61,086 nucleotides of DNA, taken from assembly GCA_964501655.1 (NCBI GenBank), contig CAZCTN010000018.1:1-61086 (forward strand). The letters are read 5' to 3'. Shown here piece by piece: positions 8,157 through 16,990 of this stretch. The notes beneath the pieces were generated by a model. The model saw only the letters and a list, made by a program, of their open reading frames with translations, did no database searches and was not told where the DNA came from. Within the stretch, counting starts at the first letter, position 1. Every line of letters starts with the position of its first letter. The position numbers were made by a program, and so were the translations under genes. This DNA comes from JAAYJK01 sp964501655. GTDB taxonomy: Bacteria > Bacillota > Syntrophomonadia > Syntrophomonadales > Syntrophomonadaceae.

Positions 8157-9534
8157 TTGTACACCACGCGAAATTACCCAACGCAGCGGCGGACTTATTA
8201 ATCCGGCCAAGACCTGTCAGCCTATTGGGGCAATGTATGCATCGCTGGGCATTCATGGCTGTCTGCCGCACAGCCATGGTTCCCAGGGGTGTTGTGCTTA
8301 CCATCGGGCTCATTTAACCCGGCATTTTAGAGAGCCGGTTATGGCTTCCAGCAGTTCATTTACCGAAGGAGCCTCGGTCTTTGGCGGGGCTTCTAATATG
8401 AAGACTGCTATTGCCAATGTTTTTCATATATATAATCCCGATGTTATGGCGATTCATACTACATGTTTGTCGGAAACCATAGGAGATGATGTGGCTACAA
8501 TAGTGAAGACCGCTGATATTCCGGAAGGGAAAGTGGTAATCCATGCCAATACTCCAAGTTATCAGGGTTCACATATTACTGGGTTTTCCAATATGACTCG
8601 GGCCATGGTTCATTATCTGGCTGAGTCCAGCGAAGGCAAGAAGAAGAATCAGATCAATATTATCCCGGGATTTGTAAACCCGGGAGATATGAGAGAAATC
8701 AAACGTATTGCCGGATTAATGGGTGCGCCATCCATAATGTTTCCAGATACTTCAGGAGTAATGGATGCCCCCATAACCGGTCATTTCAGTATGTATCCCC
8801 AGGGGGGGACTACGGTCAAGCAGCTGAAAGATACCGGAAATTCTTCGCTGACTCTGGCCCTGGGCAGCTATGCATCAGCAGATGCAGCCTACCTGCTGGA
8901 GAAAAAGTGCCGGGTTCCGTCATTAGTATTAAGAACTCCCATCGGGATCAAGGCCACAGATGAATTTCTGATGGCCATGCGGCAGCATTGTATGCAGGAA
9001 GTCCCCTATGAATTGGAATTGGAAAGGGGTCAACTGGTGGATATCATGACCGATACTCATTACCACTATCACGGCAAGAAGGCAGCCATCTTTGGCGATC
9101 CGGATATTGTTATGGCCCTGACCGAGTTTGTGCTCAGTCTGGGCATGAAGCCTGTACACGTGCTGACAGGTACGCCGGACAGTACCATCGGGGGGCCTCA
9201 GGGAAGTTTTGAAAAGGAAGTTAAAGGCATGCTGCAACAGGCTGATGTTCAGGGGCAGGTAAAAGCAGGGGGGGACTTATTTACCCTGCACCAATGGATA
9301 AAAAACGAAGCAGTAGATGTGCTTATTGGCAGTAGCTATGGTAAATATATTGCCCGGGCGGAAGATATTCCTTTGGTAAGAGTTGGTTTTCCTGTTTTGG
9401 ACCGGGCGGTGCACTCCTATCTGCCTATTGTAGGTTATAAAGGGGCCATGCGCCTTCTGGAAATGATAGACAATGCGCTTCTGGACAGAATTGAACGTGA
9501 TTGTGCCGATGAGGATATGGAATTGGTGATGTAG
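8149..9534 (+). CDS. nifK: Nitrogenase molybdenum-iron protein beta subunit
   Basis: NifK pairs with NifD and shares the P-cluster. The 461-residue product starts at GTG 8149 inside the end of nifD, so translation is probably coupled. P-cluster cysteines C23, C48 and C106 have the 25- and 58-residue spacing of the Azotobacter protein (C70, C95, C153). The N-terminus is short, as in Clostridium pasteurianum, lacking about 45 residues found in proteobacterial NifK. SSSFTEGASVFGG and HTTCLSETIGDD are typical. A 28-nt gap separates it from the nifE frame at 9563. Confidence 0.97.
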   Translation: MLDCTPREITQRSGGLINPAKTCQPIGAMYASLGIHGCLPHSHGSQGCCAYHRAHLTRHFREPVMASSSSFTEGASVFGGASNMKTAIANVFHIYNPDVMAIHTTCLSETIGDDVATIVKTADIPEGKVVIHANTPSYQGSHITGFSNMTRAMVHYLAESSEGKKKNQINIIPGFVNPGDMREIKRIAGLMGAPSIMFPDTSGVMDAPITGHFSMYPQGGTTVKQLKDTGNSSLTLALGSYASADAAYLLEKKCRVPSLVLRTPIGIKATDEFLMAMRQHCMQEVPYELELERGQLVDIMTDTHYHYHGKKAAIFGDPDIVMALTEFVLSLGMKPVHVLTGTPDSTIGGPQGSFEKEVKGMLQQADVQGQVKAGGDLFTLHQWIKNEAVDVLIGSSYGKYIARAEDIPLVRVGFPVLDRAVHSYLPIVGYKGAMRLLEMIDNALLDRIERDCADEDMELVM

Positions 9535-9580
9535 TTCTTGCAGCACCGGGCTTAAATCCGGGATGAAAAGGGTGAGGAAA

Positions 9581-10945
9581 ATGACCATGACCCAAAGCAA
9601 TAAGAGTTTGATAAAGGAAAGAAAAAAATCAATTCAGACTAAAGGCAGGCAGGCATCGCCTATCCAATGCGAAGCCAATAGTGTGGCGGGCTGTGTAAGC
9701 CAGCGGGCATGCGTGTACTGTGGAGCGAGAGTAGTATTAAATCCTATTACCGATGCAGTACATCTGGTCCATGGCCCTATTGGCTGCGCAAGTTACACCT
9801 GGGATATTCGAGGTAGTCTAAGCAGTAATGCTGATTTGTATCGCTATAGTTTTTCTACTGATCTGAGGGAGGAAGATATTATTTTTGGCGGTGAGAAAAA
9901 ACTGGCTAAATGTATAGACGAATTAGTCCAGCGCTACCACCCTCCACTGCTCCTGGTATATTCTACCTGTATCGTGGGAGTAATTGGTGATGATCTGGAA
10001 GCAGTCTGCAAAACCGCTTCCTCCCGCTATGGAATTGATATTATTCCGGTACAGTCGGCCGGTTTCTCAGGGAACAAGTCGGATGGATATCGGGTGGCCT
10101 GTGAAGTGTTGCTGAGGATGATAGCTTCCCCAGAGGGAGTAGAGAAAAATGACTATTGTTTAAACTATCTGGGTGATTTTAACCTGGCAGGCGAGGCCTG
10201 GATTATCAGCAACTATCTGAAAGAAATTGGTGTACAGGTCAACGTGGCTTTTACCGGGGATTCTACTTATGATACCCTGCGGACTGCTCCCACGGCATCG
10301 CTGAATATCGTCCAATGCGCAGGTTCGATGGGATATATGGGGAAGAGGATGGAAGAAATTTATGGCATTCCCTGTATGAATATTTCATTTCTGGGTCTGG
10401 AGGACAGTGCCGATTCCCTGCGCCGGATCAGCAGCTTTTTTGATAATCACTATATTTCCGCCAGGACCGAATCATTGATCGAGCGTGAACTGGAATTATA
10501 TGCCCCGGTAGTGGAGCACTTCCGTTCATATTTGGAGGGGAAGAAAGCAGCGATATATGTCGGGGGTGGATTCAAAGCCATCTCCTTGATCAAACAATTT
10601 CGTGAACTGGGGATGGAGGTGGTGATGATAGGAACTCAAACCGGCCGGGAGGAGGAATACCATACCATCCATCAAATGGTGGAGGATGGCACGGTAGTTC
10701 TGGATGATGCCAATCCCTCCGAATTGGAGAGGTTTATGCTGGAACAGGGGGCGGATTTGCTGGTAGGCGGGGTTAAGGAACGGCCTCTGGCTTTTAAACT
10801 GGGTATATCTTTTATTGACCACAACCACGAACGCAAGCATCCTTTGAGCGGTTTTACGGGAGCCGCAAATTTTGCCCGGGAAGTATATTCCACCGTCTGT
10901 TCCCCCGTATGGAGATATCTGGATGCCAGGGGAATAGAGGATTAA
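9581..10945 (+). CDS. nifE: FeMo-cofactor scaffold protein NifE
   Basis: NifE forms with NifN the scaffold that matures the NifB cofactor into FeMo-co before transfer to NifDK. I chose ATG 9581, five bases after GGTGA; ATG 9563 (no site) and ATG 9587 are alternatives. The 454-residue protein has the nitrogenase component 1 signature: RACVYCGARVVLNPI, LVHGPIGCASYTWDIRG, STCIVGVIGDDLEAV, and the late IDHNHERKHPLSGFTGAANF in place of the NifD homocitrate region. Resembles NifD in fold but lacks its catalytic GHHIAN. Confidence 0.93.
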   Translation: MTMTQSNKSLIKERKKSIQTKGRQASPIQCEANSVAGCVSQRACVYCGARVVLNPITDAVHLVHGPIGCASYTWDIRGSLSSNADLYRYSFSTDLREEDIIFGGEKKLAKCIDELVQRYHPPLLLVYSTCIVGVIGDDLEAVCKTASSRYGIDIIPVQSAGFSGNKSDGYRVACEVLLRMIASPEGVEKNDYCLNYLGDFNLAGEAWIISNYLKEIGVQVNVAFTGDSTYDTLRTAPTASLNIVQCAGSMGYMGKRMEEIYGIPCMNISFLGLEDSADSLRRISSFFDNHYISARTESLIERELELYAPVVEHFRSYLEGKKAAIYVGGGFKAISLIKQFRELGMEVVMIGTQTGREEEYHTIHQMVEDGTVVLDDANPSELERFMLEQGADLLVGGVKERPLAFKLGISFIDHNHERKHPLSGFTGAANFAREVYSTVCSPVWRYLDARGIED

Positions 10946-10964
10946 TATTTGTCAGGAGGTGCTG

Positions 10965-12359
10965 ATGATGAACAAACCAACGCGGGTGCGAAATGTAACG
11001 GAAAATCCCTGTAACATGTGCATGCCTTTGGGAGCCATTATTCCTTTCAAAGGTATAGAAAATACCATGGTTATCATACATGGGTCACAAGGTTGTGCAA
11101 CCTATATGCGCCGGCATATGGCCGAGCATTTTAACGAGCCCATTGATGTGGCGTCGAGTTCAATAACCGAACAGGGCACAATTTACGGTGGAGAGGTCAG
11201 TTTAATAAAAGGATTGGAAAACCTTATAACACTTTATGACCCCAAGCTAATAGGAATATTAAGCACCTGTCTGGCGGAGACCATTGGGGAAGATCTGCAG
11301 CGTACGGCGGCTGCCTTTATGAAAGAAAAAGGGGACCAAGTGGATGTGCAATTAGTTCCCGTAGCTACCCCGGGCTATGGCGGCGGCCATTCCGAAGGCT
11401 ATCTGCAGGCTTTATTCAGTATTGTGAGACAAATCAGCCAAAATACGGAAAAGCATGATCGCATCAATATAATCGTTCCTCACATTAGCCCGGCCGATAT
11501 AAGAGAGATTAAACGAATATTGGCATTAATGCAGCTTAAGTATACCCTGCTGCCAGATATATCGGAAACTCTGGATAGCCCGTATTCCAAGCCTTATCGG
11601 AGAATACCCGGCGGAGGAACTCCCTTGGCTGAAATAAAGGCTATGCCGGGAGCCAGGGCTACTATAGAATTTCTTCCGACAGTTGAGGACGAACTTTCGC
11701 CAGGGGAATATTTGGAAAAAGAATACGGGGTACCCCTGTATAGATTGCCTCTGCCCATGGGGGTTGAAGCTTGTGACGAATTAATTCGGGTCTTGAAGAC
11801 CTTAAACCAGCAGCGGGTCCCGGAAGAATTGAAAAGAGAACGGGGAAGGCTGCTGGATGCCATGGTCGATTCTCATAAATATAACCGGGATGGCCGTGCG
11901 GCTGTGTTTGGTGAACCTGAAACCATATATGGGCTTGCCCGGGTAATGGCGGAAAATGGTATTTTGCCGGCTGTTTTTGCTACCGGCAGTAAAAGTCCGA
12001 ATCTAAACCAAATGCTGCAGCCGTTGCTGGCAGAGTATGAAGAAAAACCAGTCATTTTACTGGACAGTGATTTTATAAGTATTCGGGATTATTGTGTTAA
12101 AAGAAATGTTAACTTGGCGATGGGCAATTCGGATGGGCGATTTCTCACTGAAAGGGAGGGGATTCCTCTGGTCAGGCTGGGTTTTCCTATTCATGACCGG
12201 GTAGGGGGGCAGCGCTTGCTGTCCATAGGCTATAACGGCACTATGATGCTCCTGGACAGGATCACCAACACTTTGCTGGAAGCCAAACAAAGGGTGTATC
12301 GCGAACAAATGCACAAAAATTACTATTTGCCTTCCACGGCTGCTGCGAATTTCAAATAA
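10965..12359 (+). CDS. nifN: FeMo-cofactor scaffold protein NifN
   Basis: NifN is the NifK-like half of the NifEN scaffold. The start is ATG 10965 or 10968, 5-8 nt after AGGAGG; the GTG at 10959 lies inside the ribosome binding site and is rejected. The protein of about 464 residues shows ENPCNMCMPLGAI, HGSQGCATYMRRH, ASSSITEQGTIYGGE and STCLAETIGEDL, the NifN counterparts of NifK cluster motifs. In some clostridia NifN is fused to NifB; here they are separate genes 17 bp apart. Confidence 0.93.
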   Translation: MMNKPTRVRNVTENPCNMCMPLGAIIPFKGIENTMVIIHGSQGCATYMRRHMAEHFNEPIDVASSSITEQGTIYGGEVSLIKGLENLITLYDPKLIGILSTCLAETIGEDLQRTAAAFMKEKGDQVDVQLVPVATPGYGGGHSEGYLQALFSIVRQISQNTEKHDRINIIVPHISPADIREIKRILALMQLKYTLLPDISETLDSPYSKPYRRIPGGGTPLAEIKAMPGARATIEFLPTVEDELSPGEYLEKEYGVPLYRLPLPMGVEACDELIRVLKTLNQQRVPEELKRERGRLLDAMVDSHKYNRDGRAAVFGEPETIYGLARVMAENGILPAVFATGSKSPNLNQMLQPLLAEYEEKPVILLDSDFISIRDYCVKRNVNLAMGNSDGRFLTEREGIPLVRLGFPIHDRVGGQRLLSIGYNGTMMLLDRITNTLLEAKQRVYREQMHKNYYLPSTAAANFK

Positions 12360-12376
12360 GTCTGGAGGAATCCATT

Positions 12377-13234
12377 ATGATAGATAAGCTGAACCTTAAT
12401 ATTGTACATCCCTGCTTTTCCCCGGAAGCTGCCCATAACCAAGCTCGAATTCATCTTCCGGTGGCCAAGAGATGCAATATAAGCTGCAACTACTGTAATC
12501 GCAAATATGACTGTTTAAATGAAAGCCGGCCAGGAGTAAGCAGTGGTATATTAAGTCCGGCAGAAGCCTTGAACCGCTACTGTTATTATAGAGAACAGCT
12601 GGATAATTTGAGTGTAGTCGGAATTGCCGGGCCGGGAGATGCCCTGGCAGACTGGGAATTAACCAGCGAAACTATGCGCTTGGTGCGTGAGCAGGATCCC
12701 AAGGTGCTGCTGTGCATGTCTACCAATGGTTTAAAACTTCCTGCTTTGGCCCCCAGCATTGTTGAACTTGGGGTGAGCCATTTAACTGTGACGGTAAATA
12801 CTCTTTCTCCTGAAACAGGAGCCAAAATATATCGCCAGGTAAATTATCAGGGTAAAAAATATACCGGTACCAAGGGGGCCGGGCTGCTGCTGGAGAAGCA
12901 GTTGGAAGGAATCCACTTCATAACCCGAAAGGGCATAATAGTAAAAATTAATATCGTTATGATTCCAGGTATAAATGATTTTGAAATACCCGATATTGTT
13001 GGCCAGATGAAAGATCTGGGGGTTTATATTGCCAATATCATGCCTCTTATTCCGGTAAAGGGGACTGCCTTTGAAAACATTCCGGCCACAAATATTGTCG
13101 AGCTGTCAAACATGCGCATGAATTGCAGGAAGCAAATGCGGCAGATGTTTCACTGTCAGCAGTGCCGGGCTGATGCAGTTGGACTTCTTCAGGAGCAGGG
13201 CTGCACGGCCAATGCCGCCCGAAAAGTTGTATAG
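12377..13234 (+). CDS. nifB: Nitrogenase cofactor biosynthesis radical SAM protein NifB
   Basis: NifB fuses two [4Fe-4S] clusters with insertion of carbide to make the [8Fe-9S-C] precursor of FeMo-co. The 285-residue protein starts at ATG 12377 after TGGAGG. It has HPCFSPEAAH at the N-terminus, the radical SAM motif CNISCNYC (C33, C37, C40), GPGDAL as the SAM-binding GGE-like motif, and the C-terminal CRADAVGLL. It stops after the SAM domain, without the NifX-like domain of proteobacterial NifB, as in methanogens and many clostridia. The reaction releases 5'-deoxyadenosine. Confidence 0.95.
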   Translation: MIDKLNLNIVHPCFSPEAAHNQARIHLPVAKRCNISCNYCNRKYDCLNESRPGVSSGILSPAEALNRYCYYREQLDNLSVVGIAGPGDALADWELTSETMRLVREQDPKVLLCMSTNGLKLPALAPSIVELGVSHLTVTVNTLSPETGAKIYRQVNYQGKKYTGTKGAGLLLEKQLEGIHFITRKGIIVKINIVMIPGINDFEIPDIVGQMKDLGVYIANIMPLIPVKGTAFENIPATNIVELSNMRMNCRKQMRQMFHCQQCRADAVGLLQEQGCTANAARKVV

Positions 13235-13267
13235 GCATACCCAAATAGGCGAAGGGGGAAAGCGAGT

Positions 13268-13894
13268 ATGGAAATAGCAATATTTGTGGGCAGAGACGGA
13301 CTAATCGCTTCTATGCAGGAAGCCGGTGAAATCCGAGTTTATCAACATTACTGCGGCACATGGGACATGTGCCGCAAGATGCCCTTTTTTCTTGACACGG
13401 TCAGAGGATTGCATAGTATGCGGGATTATATGAAGACAGTGCTCCACTTCTTAGGTGAATGCCGGATATTTATAGGACTGGCGGTAAGCGGAGTGCTATT
13501 TTTTGAACTGGAAAAAGCCGGTTTTACCATATGGGAAGCAGCAGGTTTACCTTTGGAAGTATTGGAGGATGTTCTGGAAGAAGAAGGAAACAGAATATCT
13601 TCAAGGGCTAAGGAAACAGCTGCCATATCCAAGCCTGAACCCCGGGAAATATCGCCAGGGTTTTATTCTATATCACTTAAAGATATTCAAAACTGCGGCG
13701 GTCGGGTGACTTCCAAACAGGTATTGATTCCACTTTTGCAGAAAATGGATTTCATCGACCTGGAGATTATCTGTTCTCATGTACCGCCATGGCTGGAGGA
13801 ACAAATATTGACAGGACAATTAAGGGCCAGAGTAGACAAGAGCAGCAGTTTTGAAAGCCGGATCAACATTACTGGGCATGGTGTGAGCTCATAG
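13268..13894 (+). CDS. anfO: AnfO-like nitrogenase accessory protein
   Basis: The 208-residue product starts at ATG 13268 (GAAGGGGGAAAG site), 33 bp after nifB. It resembles the AnfO family first described with iron-only nitrogenase: start EIAIFVGRDGLIASMQEAGE, then RVYQHYCGTWDMCRKMPFFL, the central ECRIFIGLAVSGVLFFELEK, and GFTIWEAAGLPLEVLEDVLE. The role of AnfO is not established; the family name is by association with anf loci. It contains no cysteine cluster motif. It is the last gene of the operon before a terminator. Odd: no anfHDGK genes are present, so it presumably serves the Mo enzyme or NifB. The assignment is from pattern memory and needs a profile search. Confidence 0.75.
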   Translation: MEIAIFVGRDGLIASMQEAGEIRVYQHYCGTWDMCRKMPFFLDTVRGLHSMRDYMKTVLHFLGECRIFIGLAVSGVLFFELEKAGFTIWEAAGLPLEVLEDVLEEEGNRISSRAKETAAISKPEPREISPGFYSISLKDIQNCGGRVTSKQVLIPLLQKMDFIDLEIICSHVPPWLEEQILTGQLRARVDKSSSFESRINITGHGVSS

Positions 13895-13932
13895 CAAGCA
13901 GTTATTACCCCCGAAAACTCCTCCCTTTTTAA

Positions 13933-13975
13933 GCGCCGCTGATAACTCAGCAAGATATCAGCGGTGCCTTCCTTT
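13933..13975 (+). terminator. Terminator of the nif operon
   Basis: A 12-bp stem GCGCCGCTGATA (13933-13944) pairs with TATCAGCGGTGC (13956-13967), one G-U pair, with an 11-nt loop, then CTTCCTTTCT. It marks the probable end of the nif transcript. Confidence 0.7.
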
Positions 13976-14123
13976 CTGGTAATCTATCCTGATATTACCT
14001 TTGACGATAAAGCAATGCTATAGATAGAATTGTATGTATAATTGCCAAAAGAAATACTGCAATGGAAGTATACGGCCGACAAGTAATTAAAAGTACAGGG
14101 ATACAAAGAATGGAGCATTCATT

Positions 14124-15380
14124 ATGAAGCAAAAGCATTTCTGGATACTGACCGTTATTCTTATAGGGCTGTTTATGTCTTTGGCTGTGTATCAGTCGGT
14201 TTATGCCGGGGACAAGCCCACCGTACATACTGCCGATGCTATGGCAGAAGATGACGGAACTGCTGCCATCACCGGAATTATCAGCGATGAAGGCGGAAAG
14301 GAAATAAGCGAACTTGGCTTTAAATGGGGTAACAGCCCTGAGCTGGGTCAGGAAATCATCTGCCTGGCGGCTGGTGGGCCAGAGCAGGAATTCTCAGCCA
14401 AGCTCAGTGATCTGCCGGCAGGCGCTACCTATTATTATCAAGCTTTTGCCGTAAATGTTCGAGGGATTAGTTACGGTGAGACCAAGAGCTTTTCCGTACC
14501 GATCAATGCTATTCCAGTGGTCAGTATTACTACTCCCGGTGATAAGACAAGCCTGACCCAGGGTGAAGTATTAACTATCAGCGCGGCAGCAGAGGATGAC
14601 CAGAGAGTAGAATCCATGAAGCTATATATCAACGACCAGTTGGCCCATAGCACCGCAGGAGATACACTGGAGTACTTATGGAATACCAGCAGTTTAAGCC
14701 CAGGGCAGTATCTGTTCAAGGTCAGCGCCGGGGATGGCCGTCAGGAAGGTCATCAGCAGCTGACGGTAACGGTGGAAAAGAAAGCGGAAGCCATAAAAAT
14801 CGCCGAGAATGAGCAGCCCGCTGGGGTTAAGGAAACTTACCCCGATAGCACTCCGGTGGTTTCCAGGTCGGCAGTTAACACCGACACTCAAAAATATTCT
14901 AAGTTAAGCAAAGCCCAGGGCTCCTTTGGACAGTTCTACTATCGTGATACTACCGGGGGGAGGATCGAAATTGATCCCAAATGGGTGGCGGAAAATATTG
15001 TGACCATTACTCTGCCGGGATTGAATCGACAGGTACAGGTACATAAGGATGCCGCAGATAATTTTATCACGGCTTTCACCTATATAAAAAATGGAACGGC
15101 CATGGTTAACGGAAAACAGGTTTCCCTGTTAAGTTTAATAAAAACCATGGATGGCACCTGGGTTCCTCGCCATGTTAATTGGGATGCATCCCGGGGACTA
15201 AGCAACCATTCCTGGGGTATAGCTATTGATATTAATGCCAGCGACCATTTCCGCTACGTGAACCCGGCCCTGGAACCCAATAATCCCAATCTAATACTCT
15301 GGGAAAAGGCCTTTAAACCAGCGGGCTTTAGTTGGGGCAACTCCTATTCTGATGCCATGCACTTTGAATTACTGCAATAA
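14124..15380 (+). CDS. Secreted M15-family peptidase with FnIII/Ig-like domains
   Basis: A 418-residue protein with an N-terminal signal (KQKH, hydrophobic stretch, cleavage near VYAGD). Residues about 30-130 look like a fibronectin-III-type fold (GATYYYQAFAVNVRGISYGE). Residues about 130-215 form an Ig-like domain (VVSITTPGDKTSLTQGE, then PGQYLFKVSAGDG). The C-terminal domain is a VanY/L,D- or D,D-carboxypeptidase-like M15 zinc peptidase: SNHSWGIAIDIN supplies His and Asp ligands and DAMHFEL the last His. It probably trims peptidoglycan stem peptides outside the membrane. It is monocistronic, with its own terminator. It follows the nif operon but has no evident functional link to it. Confidence 0.85.
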   Translation: MKQKHFWILTVILIGLFMSLAVYQSVYAGDKPTVHTADAMAEDDGTAAITGIISDEGGKEISELGFKWGNSPELGQEIICLAAGGPEQEFSAKLSDLPAGATYYYQAFAVNVRGISYGETKSFSVPINAIPVVSITTPGDKTSLTQGEVLTISAAAEDDQRVESMKLYINDQLAHSTAGDTLEYLWNTSSLSPGQYLFKVSAGDGRQEGHQQLTVTVEKKAEAIKIAENEQPAGVKETYPDSTPVVSRSAVNTDTQKYSKLSKAQGSFGQFYYRDTTGGRIEIDPKWVAENIVTITLPGLNRQVQVHKDAADNFITAFTYIKNGTAMVNGKQVSLLSLIKTMDGTWVPRHVNWDASRGLSNHSWGIAIDINASDHFRYVNPALEPNNPNLILWEKAFKPAGFSWGNSYSDAMHFELLQ

Positions 15381-15405
15381 AGTCTTCTGCCGCCAGAAGA
15401 AAATC

Positions 15406-15441
15406 GTCCCCGGTTGATAAAAAGACCGGGGACTTTTTGTT
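15406..15441 (+). terminator. Strong rho-independent terminator
   Basis: GTCCCCGGT (15406-15414) pairs perfectly with ACCGGGGAC (15425-15433), followed by TTTTTGTTTT. It ends the M15 peptidase gene. Confidence 0.9.
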
Positions 15442-15516
15442 TTCCATAAGCAGGTTTAATATGAGCTGAAATGCAAATATTAAATATGGAGCTTGCGATA
15501 AGGGATGGTGGCTATA

Positions 15517-16113
15517 ATGAACTGGAGTCTAACAGTATTATTAATGGCTGGTATAATTGGCAGTATATATTTTATGCTCAAGAAACGCCAGGAATATCGG
15601 CAACTGAGAAAGATCAAACTGGATATACTGCAGAGCACCCAGGACATGTATCAGACTATGGCAGTTGGCCTCTACCAAAGATTTAAACAGGAAGAGGGCA
15701 AGGGTGAGAGCAAAGCAGAGAACCCCCTGGAGTTCGAAAATTTTGTAGCCCGGATAATGGTTAATTACTTCGGAGGGCAGGCTTTTGTTACTGGAGGAAC
15801 CGGAGACTATGGGATTGATATTGAGCACGAGCACCAGGCCGGGAAGTATCTGGGCCAGGTCAAGTGTTATGCTCCGGATCATTTTGTACCCTATGAACCT
15901 ATAGCAATTGTTCATTCACAGATGAACAAGCAAAAAGCCAAGGGGGGATATGTAATCACCACCAGCGATTTCAGCGCTCATGCCCGTAAATATGCCGAAG
16001 GACTTGATATTATGCTGATAAACGGTTCCCATCTGGTAGAATTGTGGCTGCAGGGCCTGGAAAGGGCCGCCAAACCGTATAATTATCAGAAAGGCAAATC
16101 CGAATCTGCTTGA
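15517..16113 (+). CDS. Membrane-anchored Mrr-type restriction endonuclease-like protein
   Basis: I chose ATG 15517 because AGGGATGGTGG precedes it; ATG 15505 is possible. The 198-residue protein starts with one membrane helix (LTVLLMAGIIGSIYFML), then a basic linker, then an Mrr_cat-like PD-(D/E)XK domain: LEFENFVARIMVNYFGG, GGTGDYGIDIEHE (catalytic Asp), LGQVKCY (QxK), and KGGYVITTSDFSAHARKYA. Mrr-like domains cleave modified or foreign DNA; membrane-tethered versions are common in Firmicutes and their role is unclear. No methylase gene is nearby. It stands alone between two terminator-like regions. Confidence 0.8.
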   Translation: MNWSLTVLLMAGIIGSIYFMLKKRQEYRQLRKIKLDILQSTQDMYQTMAVGLYQRFKQEEGKGESKAENPLEFENFVARIMVNYFGGQAFVTGGTGDYGIDIEHEHQAGKYLGQVKCYAPDHFVPYEPIAIVHSQMNKQKAKGGYVITTSDFSAHARKYAEGLDIMLINGSHLVELWLQGLERAAKPYNYQKGKSESA

Positions 16114-16466
16114 AAGGATAAAGGGGCAAACTCAGGGAAAACGGTTTCTCGGCAGGAGTCCAGGCACCATAGGCAGATTTAAGGTATGAATATGGCATCG
16201 AACATCCCAGAAAAAGGCATAATAATATTTGATCACAGGGCTATAATAAGGCTAAGATGTAAAATTGCCAGCTCAGAATCTTATGCTCTCGGGCATATAA
16301 GATTGACTTGAGGCTAATACAGAGATTCTGTACCGGCCGATGAGAAAATCAGATATACAGGCATTATGCCGGTATATTGGATGGAGCTAAATCCCTCTAG
16401 ACTACTGTTAAGATGGATGACGAAAGGCAATTTTACATCTTTTTCGCGAGAACAGGCTTCTTACTG
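16114..16466. other. Gene-free gap between convergent genes
   Basis: No plausible gene was found. The stretch contains a hairpin at 16353-16377, where ATATAC/GTATAT and GGCA/TGCC arms are separated by one mismatch around a 3-nt loop. It has no T-run on the plus strand. Otherwise I see nothing identifiable. Confidence 0.4.
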
Positions 16467-16862
16467 TCACCGGGTGAAAAGAAGTATAGCCAGGATCATT
16501 AATCCCAGTAACGCTATTAAAAGGGACGCTTTCTTCAGCCAATTGCCCAGCAGTTCTTCTTCCTCATTAACCGGCTGGCCGGGCTCCCGGTGTCTCTTTT
16601 CCAATAACCGGCCTATCACGCTTCCTGTTCCAGCTCCCAGAGCCGGTCCCAGGGCTATACCCACCGGGATATTTTCCATGGCTATGCCCAGCAACAGACC
16701 AACCGGCATACATATACCGATGCCCATACCCAGGCCTACCCCCAGCCAATAACCCTCCGGGTATTTCTCTCTTTTCACCCATGGCTTCTCTTTGAACAGC
16801 AGAATCAGGGCTAGAAGCATAATCACGGCAAATACTATTATCGATAGGATCATGAAGTTCAT
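16467..16862 (-). CDS. Small glycine-rich membrane protein, function unknown
   Basis: A 131-residue protein starting at ATG 16862 with GAAAGGAA upstream. It has an N-terminal hydrophobic helix, a central glycine-zipper pair (WLGVGLGMGIGICMPVGLLL and VGIALGPALGAGTGSVIG), an acidic-basic linker (EEEELLGNWLKK) and a C-terminal helix (LIALLGLMILAILL). Three or four membrane segments are likely. The opposite strand is also open here but codes for a Pro/Ser-rich product without a binding site, so I prefer the minus-strand gene. Family not recognised. Confidence 0.6.
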   Translation of the reverse strand: MNFMILSIIVFAVIMLLALILLFKEKPWVKREKYPEGYWLGVGLGMGIGICMPVGLLLGIAMENIPVGIALGPALGAGTGSVIGRLLEKRHREPGQPVNEEEELLGNWLKKASLLIALLGLMILAILLFTR

Positions 16863-16990
16863 ATAATTCTATTCCTTTCTTTATTGATAAAATTATATGC
16901 TAAATTGGCTGATCGATAAAGAGCCACAGAATCAGGCCGCCGCAAAGATAAGAATCCCCCCGGTCGCAAGGGGGCCGCGGCGACAATTTA

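Noticed and set aside
6537..12359. Vanadium or iron-only nitrogenase, or methylthio-alkane reductase-type nitrogenase-like enzyme
   Set aside because: NifD has the FeMo-co Cys (C265), homocitrate-region His (H484) and catalytic His (H187) contexts, no G subunit is present, and nifE, nifN and nifB follow.
16366..16752. 128-codon plus-strand frame opposite the small membrane protein
   Set aside because: Product is Pro/Ser-rich low-complexity, without binding site; the minus strand encodes a coherent membrane protein with a binding site.
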